Below the pieces are notes generated by a model. It was not told where the DNA came from. It saw only the letters and a list, made by a program, of their open reading frames with translations, and searched no databases. This document shows, one piece after another, positions 1 to 10,604 of a stretch of 64,000 bases of DNA; within the stretch, counting starts at the first letter, position 1, and every line of letters starts with the position of its first letter. Source of the stretch: Kocuria palustris (GTDB taxonomy: Bacteria; Actinomycetota; Actinomycetes; Actinomycetales; Micrococcaceae). Location of the stretch: NCBI RefSeq assembly GCF_016907795.1, contig NZ_JAFBCR010000001.1:1612001-1676000 (forward strand), in the 5' to 3' direction. The position numbers were made by a program, and so were the translations under genes.

Positions 1-354
1 GCTACGAGCACCTCACCGTCAAGCAAAAGGCCCGGTTCAACGCCGCCCTCGCCGCCGAGGATCCGACCAACGAGATCGCCGCCGCGCATGCCGTCAAGGA
101 ACGCCTGCGCCTGCTGCTGGCCGAACACCAGCCGCACCAGATCCGGCGGCCGCCTGGCGACCACGATCGACACCTGGTGGCCAGCGGTGCTCGTCGCGCT
201 CACCGAGGACGTGACCAACGCCCGCACCGAGGGCTTCAACCGGATCATCAAGCAAACCAAGCGTGTCGGATGCGGCTTCACCAACATGGACAACTACCGA
301 AGGCGCATCATGGTCCACATCGCCCTCACCCGAGGGCAGAGACCAGCAGCATGA
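1..354 (+). pseudogene. ISL3-family transposase, broken 3' remnant
   Basis: The remnant encodes the C-terminal end of a DDE transposase of the ISL3 type. From the left edge one frame reads YEHLTVKQKARFNAALAAED and on to about base 145. The recognisable terminal block (RTEGFNRIIKQTKRVGCGF, then NYRRRIMVHIALTR) is in a different frame from about base 148 to the stop. In intact relatives a stretch of roughly 20-25 residues lies between these two blocks. A deletion with a frameshift therefore explains the junction. The element cannot make a working transposase. GC-rich sequence around 370-396, ending in GGAGAGCCCC, may be the right end of the element, but no partner end is in the window. The family call is from memory of ISL3 proteins. 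Confidence 0.75.
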
Positions 355-505
355 AATCAGCACACGCCCCGCTCAAATGCGGAGAGCCCCATTATCGGGC
401 CTCCGCGCAAACGCGCGATCCGCCAGTGACCCGGCAGATCGGCACCGACCTTCTCCGCCTTCTTCAAGTGCTGGCCTGGGATAGCCTCAGCGCATTCGGC
501 CCCCT

Positions 506-2161
506 GTGCCTGCGCCGGACCAACCGCACGACGAAAGCGACCCCGCCTTGTCCCGCACCACCCTCTTCCACGGCGCCACGGTCTTCACCGGAGAGGCCGC
601 CTCCCCCACCGCCGAGGCCTTCGCCGTGCAGGACGGACGCTTCCTGGCGGCAGGGACGCAGGACGAGGTGCGCGCAGTCGTCGGGCCCGACGCCGTGGAG
701 GAGGGCCTGCACGGGGCCTTCGTGCTGCCGGGGTTCTGGGAGTCCCACGTGCACATGACCATGCTGGGCGAGGCGCTGGACAAGGTCTCGCTGCGCGAGT
801 GCGCCACCCTGGACGAGATCCAGCAGCGTATCGCCGAGGCGCGGACCGCCGATCCGCAGGCCACCCAGATCCTCGGAGCCAGCTGGTACCCGCATGCCTT
901 TGCGCCGGGTCAACAGCCCACGGCCGCCATGCTGGACGCGGTCGTCGCCGACATCCCCGTGATCCTGGACGCCAACAGCCTCCACGCCGCGTGGGTGAAC
1001 ACCGCCGGGCTGGCGGCCCTGGGGATCACCCGAGACACCCCGGATCCACTGGGCGGTCAGATCGTGCGCGACGCCGAGGGCGAGCCCACCGGCCTGCTGC
1101 TCGAGAACGCCGCGATCGAGTACGCCTGGGGGTACCAGGCCGCGCACTCCACGGAAGCGGATCAGGACCGCTTCCTGGACAACGCCTTCCGCTCCTACCT
1201 GGCCAGCGGCACCACGGGCGCCACGGACATGGGCTTCAGCGACTCGGACCTGGCAGTCTTCCGTCGTCGGCTGGAGCGCGACGGCCGCCTGCCCTTCCCC
1301 GTCGACGCCCACTGGCTGCTGCGCCCCACCGGCGACCCGGAGGCGGATCTCGCGGAGGTCGAGCGGGTGGCCGCGATCCGCGACGAGATGGCCGCCGAGT
1401 TCGGCACCCAGTGGCTGCGGATCGTGGGCGTCAAGCTGATCCTGGACGGAGTGATCGACGCCTGCACCGCCGCCATGCGCGCCCCGTACGTGGGCGGCGA
1501 GCTCCCCGATCCCCTCTGGGAGCGAGAGGCGGCCCTTCGGGTGGCCACCGCCGCCGACGCCCGCGGCCTGCAGCTGGCGCTGCACGCGATCGGGGACCAG
1601 GCGAGCACGCTGGCACTGGATCTGGTCGAGGAGTGCGTGCGCGTCAACGGGCCCCGGGAGGGACGGCGCCCCCGCGTGGAGCACCTGGAGTCGGTCGCTC
1701 AGGACACCATCGAGCGGATGGCGCAGCTGGGCGTGACTGCCTCGATGCAGCCGGTGCACTGCGACCCCGCCGTGCTGGACAACTGGAGGGCCATGCTCGG
1801 CGACGACCGCGCCGTGCAGGGCTTCCCTTGGCACCGCTTCCGCGAGGCCGGCGTGCCGATCGCCCTGGGCACCGACGCCCCCACCGCTCCGCATCAGGCC
1901 GCGCGCAATCTGTTCATCGCGCTCACGGCCCGCTCCGCGTTCGACGCCGGCCGGGATCCGTATCAGCCGGAGAGGGTCTTCGATCCGGCCGATGCCCTGG
2001 AGGCGCTGACGTCGGCCGGGGCCCGGGCCTCCGGGCGCGACGGCACCGGGCGGATCGCTGCGGGGCTGGCCGCCGACTTCTGCGTGCTGGATCTGAACCC
2101 GCTGACCGATGACCCCGACGAGCTGCTGGAGATGCAGGTGCTGCGCACGGTCACCGGCTGA
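506..2161 (+). CDS. amidohydrolase family protein (YtcJ-like)
   Basis: This is a metal-dependent hydrolase of the Amidohydro_3/YtcJ group, probably cytoplasmic, with unknown substrate. It has the usual family length (about 550 residues). The N-terminal beta-sandwich strands are followed by GFWESHVHM, in which the HVH pair near residue 81 is the first metal site. Later come LHAIGD and a C-terminal GTDAPT motif, which supply the other histidines and the aspartate expected in the TIM barrel. The GTG start at 506 has no good ribosome site. A TTG at 548 (reading MSRTTLFHGATVF) is an equally plausible start. The gene begins about 110 bases after the apparent end of the ISL3 remnant, so its native promoter may have been replaced. 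No neighbour suggests a pathway. Confidence 0.8.
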   Translation: MPAPDQPHDESDPALSRTTLFHGATVFTGEAASPTAEAFAVQDGRFLAAGTQDEVRAVVGPDAVEEGLHGAFVLPGFWESHVHMTMLGEALDKVSLRECATLDEIQQRIAEARTADPQATQILGASWYPHAFAPGQQPTAAMLDAVVADIPVILDANSLHAAWVNTAGLAALGITRDTPDPLGGQIVRDAEGEPTGLLLENAAIEYAWGYQAAHSTEADQDRFLDNAFRSYLASGTTGATDMGFSDSDLAVFRRRLERDGRLPFPVDAHWLLRPTGDPEADLAEVERVAAIRDEMAAEFGTQWLRIVGVKLILDGVIDACTAAMRAPYVGGELPDPLWEREAALRVATAADARGLQLALHAIGDQASTLALDLVEECVRVNGPREGRRPRVEHLESVAQDTIERMAQLGVTASMQPVHCDPAVLDNWRAMLGDDRAVQGFPWHRFREAGVPIALGTDAPTAPHQAARNLFIALTARSAFDAGRDPYQPERVFDPADALEALTSAGARASGRDGTGRIAAGLAADFCVLDLNPLTDDPDELLEMQVLRTVTG

Positions 2162-2169
2162 TCCGGTTG

Positions 2170-2256
2170 TCAGCCCTGCTGCTCGGGCTCGGACGGCATC
2201 CACACCTCGGACTGCGAGTCCTCGGGGTAGTGGTGGTCGCCCGGGATGGTCTGCAT
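2170..2256 (-). CDS. possible 28-residue micro-ORF
   Basis: A short open frame encodes MQTIPGDHHYPEDSQSEVWM and eight further residues ending in EQQG. The composition (His, Asp, Glu, Tyr, Trp) looks more protein-like than the usual high-GC shadow frames. It fills much of the gap between two convergent-neighbour genes. There is no clear ribosome binding site. It could be the tail of a lost gene or chance. I do not recognise it. Confidence 0.2.
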   Translation of the reverse strand: MQTIPGDHHYPEDSQSEVWMPSEPEQQG

Positions 2257-2357
2257 CCCGCAGCAGGCCGGCCGCGACTATGATCCAGATCACACAGACG
2301 CCGCCCGCTCCTGGCCCCCACCGGGAGCCGCACCCGCCCCCGAGCCCAGGAGCCCTC

Positions 2358-2660
2358 ATGTCCCTCACCGACGCCCAGACCGCGCGCACAGGTCAGGAGC
2401 TGCGCCGCCATCTCGAGGTCTCGGACCTGACGCGTCAGCAGCTGTGCGAGTGGCTCGACCTGTCACCGCCCGAGCTCGAGCACGTCCTGCAGATGGACGG
2501 CCACGCCCACCCCGTGACGACCTGGCTGGTCCGCGATGCGCTCGACCAGGCGGTCGCCGAGTCGGGTGCCGACGCCGGCGGCTGGTCGGTGCTCACGGCA
2601 GCCCGGCGCCGTGAGGCCCGCCTGTGGTTCCGCCTGCAGGACGTGCCGCCTCGCGGGTGA
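2358..2660 (+). CDS. DUF2316 family protein
   Basis: This small soluble protein of 100 residues matches the pattern of DUF2316 proteins of Actinobacteria and Firmicutes. It has an N-terminal helical part (MSLTDAQTARTGQELRRHLE) that resembles a degenerate helix-turn-helix. The WLVRDALDQAV helix and the C-terminal WSVLTAARRREARLWF block are typical of the family. The ATG is preceded by AGGAG at a good distance, which fixes the start although the frame is open further upstream. The function is unknown. A DNA-binding role is only suggested by the QLCEWLDLSPPELEHVL segment. It stops just before the convergent crtEb gene. Confidence 0.75.
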   Translation: MSLTDAQTARTGQELRRHLEVSDLTRQQLCEWLDLSPPELEHVLQMDGHAHPVTTWLVRDALDQAVAESGADAGGWSVLTAARRREARLWFRLQDVPPRG

Positions 2661-2678
2661 CTCCGGGCAGCCGCCCCC

Positions 2679-3563
2679 TCACCGACCCCATGAAATCCAC
2701 AGCAGCAGGAGCGTCAGCAGGAACCCCGTGACCATGTTCAGCCACAGGAAGCGCCGCCAACCGCGGCGCGCCACCTCGCAGCGCTCATCGGGCACGTCAT
2801 GGAACGGGAGGATGCTCACCAGGTACGGCACGACCAGCAGTCCGGCCAGCGCCGCGGGCCAGTCCGCCGCGGCCATCACGAGCCCGGCTGCGGCGTAGAG
2901 CCCGATCGCCAGCCGGACGGTCCTGCGACCGCCGAGAGCCGTGGCGATCGACCCGATCCCCGCTTCCCGGTCGGCGATCACATCCTGCACCGCCCCGAAG
3001 GCCTGGGAGGCCATGCCCCACAGGAAGAACGCGAGCAGGGAGACGGCGGCCGTCGTCGTCAGGGGCGCGCCCGTCAGCGCCAGGCCGAAGGCCGCCGGGC
3101 CCACAAAGTGGGCGGACGACGTCATGGAGTCCAGCACGGGACGCTCCTTGAACCGCATGCCAGGGGCGGAATATGCCACGACGGCCACCAGGGTGACCAC
3201 CAGGACCGCCGCTGATGCCCAGGACCCCCACCAGAGCAGCGCGAGCACGAACGGAACCGGCAGCAGGCATGCCCACCACAGCGTCAGGCGGTGCCAGCGG
3301 GAGGCCAGCACGATGCCCTCGACCCCGCCCTTGCGGGGATTGCGCAGATCCGATTCGTAGTCGAAGACGTCGTTGATGCCGTACATCAGCAGGTTGTAGG
3401 GGATCAGGAAGAAGACCGTCCCCACCACCAGCTCGGCGGTGAGTCCTCCACCGGCCATCAAGTAGGCGGCCGCGAACGGATACGCGGTGTTGACCCAGCT
3501 CAGCGGGCGGGAGGCGCCCACGAGCTGCCGGGCGGCTGCCGCCGTCCCCTCGGTGCGCGTCAT
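2679..3563 (-). CDS. crtEb: lycopene elongase, UbiA-type prenyltransferase
   Basis: This integral membrane prenyltransferase adds C5 units from DMAPP to lycopene, giving the C50 intermediate flavuxanthin. The UbiA-family Asp-rich motifs are both present: NDVFDYESD near residue 65 and DVIADREAG near residue 195. There are about eight hydrophobic segments, and the length (294 residues) is normal. It is the last gene of the carotenoid operon. Its ATG overlaps the stop of crtYf by ATGA (3560-3563), so translation is probably coupled. The context (crtE, crtB, crtI and two half-cyclases) separates it from menaquinone or heme UbiA enzymes. Confidence 0.92.
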   Translation of the reverse strand: MTRTEGTAAAARQLVGASRPLSWVNTAYPFAAAYLMAGGGLTAELVVGTVFFLIPYNLLMYGINDVFDYESDLRNPRKGGVEGIVLASRWHRLTLWWACLLPVPFVLALLWWGSWASAAVLVVTLVAVVAYSAPGMRFKERPVLDSMTSSAHFVGPAAFGLALTGAPLTTTAAVSLLAFFLWGMASQAFGAVQDVIADREAGIGSIATALGGRRTVRLAIGLYAAAGLVMAAADWPAALAGLLVVPYLVSILPFHDVPDERCEVARRGWRRFLWLNMVTGFLLTLLLLWISWGR

Positions 3564-3892
3564 CGGCCGCTCCTCTCCCGTTCGCCGTCATCCGCCGGCC
3601 GGGCGAGAAGCTCCCACAGGGACGGCAGCAGCAGACCGGCCGCAATCGGCCAGGCCAGGTCCTCGATCGGGGCCAGGCCCACGAACCAGCCGTGCAGCTG
3701 CGCCTCGTCGTAGCGGAAGAGGTCCACCGCGATCATGAGGCTGTCGAACACGACGGTCAGCAGCAGCAGGCCGAGGATCGTCAGGGCCGTCGTCACCCAC
3801 CAGGCAGGCCCGAGCCTGCGTCGCCAGGAGACCAGGACGGCCACGACGGCCGTCGCGGCCACGAACAGCGCGGCGAGGGCGGCATAGGTCAT
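3560..3892 (-). CDS. crtYf: C50 carotenoid cyclase subunit, CrtYf/CrtYh type
   Basis: This is the second half of a heterodimeric membrane cyclase that closes the rings of the C50 carotenoid. It has 110 residues and three hydrophobic segments. It carries the signature APIEDLAWPIAAG, the PxE(E/D) element of the lycopene cyclase domain. In C. glutamicum the CrtYe/CrtYf pair makes epsilon rings (decaprenoxanthin). In M. luteus the CrtYg/CrtYh pair makes gamma rings (sarcinaxanthin). The sequence alone does not tell me which ring is made here. The ATG overlaps the crtYe stop (ATGA at 3889-3892) and the stop overlaps crtEb. The C-terminal tail is polar and arginine-rich. Confidence 0.85.
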   Translation of the reverse strand: MTYAALAALFVAATAVVAVLVSWRRRLGPAWWVTTALTILGLLLLTVVFDSLMIAVDLFRYDEAQLHGWFVGLAPIEDLAWPIAAGLLLPSLWELLARPADDGERERSGR

Positions 3893-4230
3893 CGCGCACC
3901 CTCCTTCGGCAAGGCCCGGGAGCGATCGATGGCCAGCGCGATCAGTCCCCGCAGCACGAGCGTGAGGTAGCAGAGGAAGGTGATGAAGACGATCTCCTCC
4001 AGGGGCAGCTCGGGCGCCAGCATGAGCCCGGTCATCGGCCCCTGGCCCTTGCCGTAGTGCCCCGAGGCGATGGCCGCGAGATCCCACAGCAGGAAGACAG
4101 CGATCCCTGCGATGACGGTGAGCGCGCCGGCTCGCGGCGCCCGCCACAGCACCAGATGGAAGCGGCGGTCGAGCAGTGCCATGCAGCCGGTCGAGGCCAG
4201 CAGGGCGCCCAGGTAGATCAGACCCGTCAT
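3889..4230 (-). CDS. crtYe: C50 carotenoid cyclase subunit, CrtYe/CrtYg type
   Basis: This is the first half of the heterodimeric C50 cyclase. It has 113 residues with three predicted membrane helices, beginning MTGLIYLGALLASTGCMALL. The PELPLEEIVF motif near residue 80 is the conserved acidic PxEE element of the cyclase domain, and an earlier FLLWDLAAI helix fits the family. It must act with CrtYf, encoded next in the operon, in the cytoplasmic membrane. Start and stop both overlap neighbours by ATGA: crtI stop at 4227 and crtYf start at 3892. As for CrtYf, ring type (epsilon or gamma) is undecided. Confidence 0.85.
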   Translation of the reverse strand: MTGLIYLGALLASTGCMALLDRRFHLVLWRAPRAGALTVIAGIAVFLLWDLAAIASGHYGKGQGPMTGLMLAPELPLEEIVFITFLCYLTLVLRGLIALAIDRSRALPKEGAR

Positions 4231-5774
4231 GGCAGCTCCCGGGCGATCCGGTCGGCGGCGATCTCGGCGCTGATCAGGCACATGGGCAGCCCGATCCCCG
4301 GGATCGTGCTCGACCCGGCGTAGTAGAGCCCGTCCACCTTCCGGGAGCGGTTGCCGGCGCGGAACATGGCGCTCTGGCCGAGGGTGTGCGCCGGGCCGAG
4401 CATGCTGCCTCGCCAAGCCCCCAGGTCCTCGGAGAAGTCCGCAGGGCCCACGGTGCGGCGCACCACGATGCGCTGGGCCAGGTCCTCGTGGCCGGACCAG
4501 CGAGCCACCTGGTCGATCGCGGCATCGGCGATGGCCTCGATCCGCGGATCACCGCCGCCGTTGATCCCCCCACGTCCCAGCTGCGGCTCGGCAGGCATGG
4601 GCACGAGCACGAACAGGTTCTCCTGACCCGCCGGCGCAGCCGACGGGTCAGTGGCCGAGGGCCGGCACACGTAGACCGACGCAGGCTCCGGCACTCGACC
4701 GTCCGCGATGGCGGCGAAGTTGCGCCGCCAGTCCCGGGTGAAGAACAGGCTGTGATGCGGCATGCGCTCCAGCGGACCGTCCACACCCAGCATCACGAGC
4801 ACCGCGCCCGGACCGCTGGTGCGCCGGGCCCACCAGGATTCGGGGTAGGTCTGCAGGTGCCGGGGCAGCATCGTGGTCTCCGTGCGATGCAGATCCGCCG
4901 TGGACACAACGAAGTCCGCCTCCAGAACTCGCTCGAGGCCGTCGGCATCGCGGAAGCGCACCCCCGTCGCCTGCGCACGTGTCCCGCGACGGCCTCCTGC
5001 ACCCGTGCGGATCTCCGTGACCTCCGCCCCGGTGTGCAGCCGGGCTCCAGCAGCCCGGGCCAGTCGCTCCAGGACGGCCATGAGCTCGCCGAAACCGCCC
5101 TGCGGGTAGAGCACCCCGCCCGTGAGGTCCATGGCGCTCATCAGGTGGTACAGCGCAGGCGTCCTGTCCGGCGAGGACCCCAGGAAGACGGCGGGATAGC
5201 CCAGGACCTGACGCAACCGCGGGTCCCGGAATCGTCGCGCCGTGAAGCGCTCGAGTGACTGCAGCAGCAGCGGGCCGAGCCGATGCGCCGATCCCAGGAC
5301 GCGGCGATCCATGAAGGGCCGCAGCGAATCGAAGGATGTGTAGAGGAAGCGGGCCAGCGCCAGCTCGTAGGTGGAGCGAGCGGAGTCCAGATAGCGCTCC
5401 AGGACCCGGCCGGCACCGGGCTCGATCTCCTCGAACCGCTCGATGTTGGTCCGGACATCGGCCGCGATGTCCAGCGGCTCGTCGTGGCCCTCGAAGAACA
5501 CCCGGTACCCCGGATCGAGCTGCTGCAGATCCAGCTGCTCGTCGACGCTCGTGCCCATCAGCTCGAAGAACCGCTCGAAGACCTCCGGCATCAGGTACCA
5601 CGAGGGACCGGTGTCGAAGCGGAAGCCGTCAGCCTCCCACGTCCCGGCACGGCCGCCGAGGGCCCCCCGCGCTTCCAGCAGGTCCACGGACCAGCCGCGC
5701 CGGGCCAGCAGCGCGGCCGTGGCCAGCCCCGAGATGCCCCCGCCGACGACCACAGCCCGACGTTCCCGGCTCAT
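4227..5774 (-). CDS. crtI: phytoene desaturase
   Basis: This FAD-dependent desaturase converts phytoene to lycopene in four steps. The N-terminus AVVVGGGISGLATAALLARR is the dinucleotide-binding GxGxxG fold. It is followed by LLEARGALGGRAG and the GFRFDTGPSWYLMPE motif typical of CrtI. The C-terminal block near residue 485 (DGLYYAGSSTIPGIGLPMCL) is the CrtI signature. The length is 515 residues, as usual. The ATG at 5774 overlaps the crtB stop. An upstream extension of the frame was rejected because the family starts immediately before the Rossmann strand. It lies in the middle of the carotenoid operon and supplies lycopene for CrtEb. Confidence 0.95.
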   Translation of the reverse strand: MSRERRAVVVGGGISGLATAALLARRGWSVDLLEARGALGGRAGTWEADGFRFDTGPSWYLMPEVFERFFELMGTSVDEQLDLQQLDPGYRVFFEGHDEPLDIAADVRTNIERFEEIEPGAGRVLERYLDSARSTYELALARFLYTSFDSLRPFMDRRVLGSAHRLGPLLLQSLERFTARRFRDPRLRQVLGYPAVFLGSSPDRTPALYHLMSAMDLTGGVLYPQGGFGELMAVLERLARAAGARLHTGAEVTEIRTGAGGRRGTRAQATGVRFRDADGLERVLEADFVVSTADLHRTETTMLPRHLQTYPESWWARRTSGPGAVLVMLGVDGPLERMPHHSLFFTRDWRRNFAAIADGRVPEPASVYVCRPSATDPSAAPAGQENLFVLVPMPAEPQLGRGGINGGGDPRIEAIADAAIDQVARWSGHEDLAQRIVVRRTVGPADFSEDLGAWRGSMLGPAHTLGQSAMFRAGNRSRKVDGLYYAGSSTIPGIGLPMCLISAEIAADRIARELP

Positions 5775-6622
5775 GGGCGGCCTCCCAGCGCACGCACGAT
5801 GATGACCGCCTTGCGCGCATCGGGCACCCGGATCCTGGTGCACCGGATCTGCGCGGCAGGGGTGCGGCGCAGGCGCCGCGAGAGCTCGGCGAACAGCCCG
5901 TGCGCAGCACGGACCGCCCGGCGGCTGTCGGGAGGCAGCTGGGCGATCGCCTCGGCGGCCACCGCCAGGTCGGCATCGATGTCATCCAGCAGCTCGTCGC
6001 GCCGGCTGTCGGTGAACGCCTCCGGATCCAGGCCGGGGAAGTACGTCCGCCCCAGCAGGTCGTGATCATCGGCCAGATCCCGCAGGAAGTTGATCTTCTG
6101 GAAGGCAGCGCCCAGCCGCTGCGCCCCGGGAGCCAGCCGCTCGTAGGCACCGCCGTCCGCCCCCAGGAAGCAGTGCAGGCACATCAGCCCGATCACCTCG
6201 GCGGAGCCGTATACGTAGTCGTCCAGGCTCTCGTCGTCGTGGGTGCGCAGTCCCAGATCGGCGCGCATGGAGGCGAAGAACGGGCGGATCAGCTCCGGAC
6301 CGATGCCCCGCCGTCGTGCCACGGAGGCGAAGGCCTGGACCACCAGATTGGCGCTGCGCCCGTGCTGCAGGGCTCGGAGCGTGTCGGCCTCGAGCTCCTC
6401 CAGCAGCTCGGACCGCAGCTGCGGGCTCAGGCCCGGATCCGGGTCATCGACGATCTCATCGGCCACGCGCACCAGTGCGTAGAGGCTGCGGATCTCCGAG
6501 CGAGTCGGCTCGGCGAGCAGTCGCACGGCCCACCCGAAGGACGTCGAATAGCGGCCGATCACCTCGGCGGCACTCGCCGCGGCCACCCGGTCGTAGCGCG
6601 ACACCGGCCTCACCGCCGTCAT
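5771..6622 (-). CDS. crtB: phytoene synthase
   Basis: This enzyme condenses two geranylgeranyl diphosphates head to head to form phytoene. It has 283 residues and the two aspartate-rich motifs of the squalene/phytoene synthase family. The first is ADEIVDDPD near residue 74. The second is in INFLRDLADDHDLLGRTYFP near residue 185, which gives the N-x-x-R-D and D-x-x-x-D ligands for Mg2+. The YSTSFGWAVRLL start is typical of the family. The ATG overlaps the crtE stop (6619-6622), and the stop overlaps crtI. Confidence 0.95.
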   Translation of the reverse strand: MTAVRPVSRYDRVAAASAAEVIGRYSTSFGWAVRLLAEPTRSEIRSLYALVRVADEIVDDPDPGLSPQLRSELLEELEADTLRALQHGRSANLVVQAFASVARRRGIGPELIRPFFASMRADLGLRTHDDESLDDYVYGSAEVIGLMCLHCFLGADGGAYERLAPGAQRLGAAFQKINFLRDLADDHDLLGRTYFPGLDPEAFTDSRRDELLDDIDADLAVAAEAIAQLPPDSRRAVRAAHGLFAELSRRLRRTPAAQIRCTRIRVPDARKAVIIVRALGGRP

Positions 6623-7740
6623 GACGCCTGCTCCCGAAGCGGAGCCGCACCGAACTGACCTTCAGCGCTGTGCGTCGTCATGGCTGAGATCGCTGTCCCC
6701 CTCACTCGCTCGATCAGCTGGGCCACCACGGCTTCCAGCTCTGCCGGGACGGCAGGTCGAGCTGCCAGGTGCAGAGCCTCCTCGAGCTGCTGGTCGGCCA
6801 GATCCTGGACGGCGCGCCGGGCACCGCACCCGGTGAGCAGATCACGGGCTCGATCGGCCTGCTCCTCGCCCAGCTCCGGGTCCCCGATCAGCGCGCTGAG
6901 CTCCGTCCAGCACGACGTGCCTCGAGCCAGGGCCAGCAGCGCAGTGGGCTTTGCCTCGCGCAGGTCGGAGATCACGGTCTTGCCGGTCAGCTCCTGGCGG
7001 CCGAAGACCCCCAGGAGGTCGTCCAGCAGCTGGAACCCGATGCCGACCAATCGCCCGATCACAGCCAGCTTCTCGAGCAGCTCCCACGGAGCATCGGCCA
7101 GGACGGCCCCGACCTGCATGGGCAGCTGGAAGGAGTAGGCGCTGGTCTTGAGCTCAGCCACCCGGAGAGCGTCCTGGAGCTGCAGCGCCTGCCCCTCGCC
7201 GACCCGGCTCAGGCGCACGTCCGCCAGCTCGCCGGATGCCGTGGCGTGGACCGCCTCCTCCAGCAGCTCGAGCAGCTGCTCGGTCTGGGCGGCCGAGGCG
7301 CCGCTGCGGGCCATCAGGCGCAGGGCCGAGACCAGCGCCAGATCACCGGCCAGGATCCCTGCGGCGGAACCCTGCCGCTGTGCCGCTGCCGCGCTCGCAC
7401 CCGTCCTCCGGGCCTGCACCTCGAAGGCTCCGGAGACGTTCGGCCGCCCGCGGCGAGTGTCGTCGCCGTCAATCACATCGTCATGGACCACGAACGCGGT
7501 GTGCAGCATCTCGACCGCCGCAGCAGCACTGGCGACAGACTCGTACCGAGTGCCTCCAAGGGCCGCATGGACGGCGATGACGAGGTCGGGGCGCAACCCC
7601 TTCCCACCTCGGGCGGCTTCATCGAGCGCGCCCCACAGCTGTCCGTGCTCAGGCCCGAGACATGCGGAGCGCTCCCCACCGCGCCTCCACACTTCCTGCA
7701 GCTCACGCTGCACGGTTGCCGACTTCTGCTGACTCATCAC
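6619..7740 (-). CDS. crtE: geranylgeranyl diphosphate synthase
   Basis: This polyprenyl synthetase makes the C20 precursor GGPP and is the first gene of the carotenoid operon. Chain-length and substrate motifs are visible: GGKGLRPDLV, the first aspartate-rich motif HDDVIDGDDTRRGRP near residue 90, and the second motif QLLDDLLGVFGR near residue 235. In the second motif the last Asp is replaced by Gly, as is common in actinobacterial GGPP synthases. The length is 373 residues. Two adjacent ATG codons are possible starts (7740 or 7737), with GAGG about 12 bases upstream. Only 62 bases separate it from the divergent MarR gene, so regulation from that gap is likely. Confidence 0.93.
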   Translation of the reverse strand: MMSQQKSATVQRELQEVWRRGGERSACLGPEHGQLWGALDEAARGGKGLRPDLVIAVHAALGGTRYESVASAAAAVEMLHTAFVVHDDVIDGDDTRRGRPNVSGAFEVQARRTGASAAAAQRQGSAAGILAGDLALVSALRLMARSGASAAQTEQLLELLEEAVHATASGELADVRLSRVGEGQALQLQDALRVAELKTSAYSFQLPMQVGAVLADAPWELLEKLAVIGRLVGIGFQLLDDLLGVFGRQELTGKTVISDLREAKPTALLALARGTSCWTELSALIGDPELGEEQADRARDLLTGCGARRAVQDLADQQLEEALHLAARPAVPAELEAVVAQLIERVRGTAISAMTTHSAEGQFGAAPLREQAS

Positions 7741-7802
7741 GTGGGCCAGCCTCGCATAGAAAAGCTAGCCTGCCTAGATAACTATTCAGATACCCTTCGC
7801 CC
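7741..7802. promoter_or_regulatory. divergent crtE / marR promoter-operator gap
   Basis: These 62 bases separate crtE from the divergent MarR gene. The centre (7761-7795) is markedly AT-rich for this genome and contains CTAGATAACTATTCAGATAC with repeated AGATA and CTAG elements. On the + strand TACCCT ends six bases before the MarR ATG, which suits a leaderless transcript. Both promoters must overlap here, so one bound repressor dimer could control both. In C. glutamicum the MarR-type CrtR represses the crt operon from the same layout. The exact operator is not determined. Confidence 0.6.
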
Positions 7803-8330
7803 ATGACCCGGCCCCCAGAGCAGGGGTCGTCGAGCGACTCCTACTGGTACGACGACTCCGCCCCCGAGCGCGAGCTTCTGCGCGCCATGCGGCGCCTCCA
7901 GCGCGCCCGTCGCCTCATGCATCACCGGGCCACCGCCGAGATGGAGCTGAACCCCACCGATCTGAAGGCTCTGCAGCTGATCATCGCCGGCGAGCGCGCC
8001 GACGACCCCCTCACCGCCTCCGCCCTGGCCGCCGAGCTGGGGATCTCCACCGCCTCCACCGCCAAGCTGCTCAACCGCCTGACCAGCACGGGTCACCTCC
8101 GACGCGTGCGCCACCCCCGCGACGGGCGATCTGTGACCGTGATCGCCCAGCCGCTGGCCCACGAACGAGTCCGGGTTGTGATGACGCAGCCCCATGACCG
8201 GATGCTCGAGGCGGCCCGACGGGTCCCCGAGGAGTCCAGGCAGGCGGTGCTCGATTTCCTGGCGGACATGACTCAGGCCTTCGAAGGGACCGGAGAGCCG
8301 CCGCACCATGCCGCGGACCGCAAGATCTGA
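7803..8330 (+). CDS. crtR: MarR-family regulator, likely CrtR-type repressor of the carotenoid operon
   Basis: This winged helix-turn-helix regulator has 175 residues. The DNA-binding domain lies at about residues 55-115. LTASALAAELGISTASTAKL is the helix-turn-helix, and RVRHPRDGRSVTV is the beta wing with the conserved DxR. A long N-terminal helix with many arginines and a C-terminal helix would form the dimer. It is divergent from crtE with a 62-base gap. That is the arrangement of C. glutamicum crtR, whose product is reported to sense GGPP. The assignment rests on position and family and not on a seen operator. There is no Shine-Dalgarno sequence, and a leaderless mRNA is likely. Confidence 0.75.
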   Translation: MTRPPEQGSSSDSYWYDDSAPERELLRAMRRLQRARRLMHHRATAEMELNPTDLKALQLIIAGERADDPLTASALAAELGISTASTAKLLNRLTSTGHLRRVRHPRDGRSVTVIAQPLAHERVRVVMTQPHDRMLEAARRVPEESRQAVLDFLADMTQAFEGTGEPPHHAADRKI

Positions 8331-8401
8331 GGATCCGGGCTGAACACAGGTCGGCCCTGACCACGGATGACGTCAAGGGCTCCCAGGAGGCGGCCTCCGG
8401 G

Positions 8402-10570
<2,169 letters not shown>

Positions 10571-10604
10571 TGTCGTCGTGCGTCGCGCGGCTCGGCAACC
10601 GAGC

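Noticed and set aside
464-2389. A 641-codon open frame antisense to the amidohydrolase
   Set aside because: It mirrors the codon pattern of the amidohydrolase, which has clear metal-binding motifs on the other strand.
4227-4786. Alternative frames within crtI
   Set aside because: The crtI frame is continuous with all family motifs. Other open frames are shadows.
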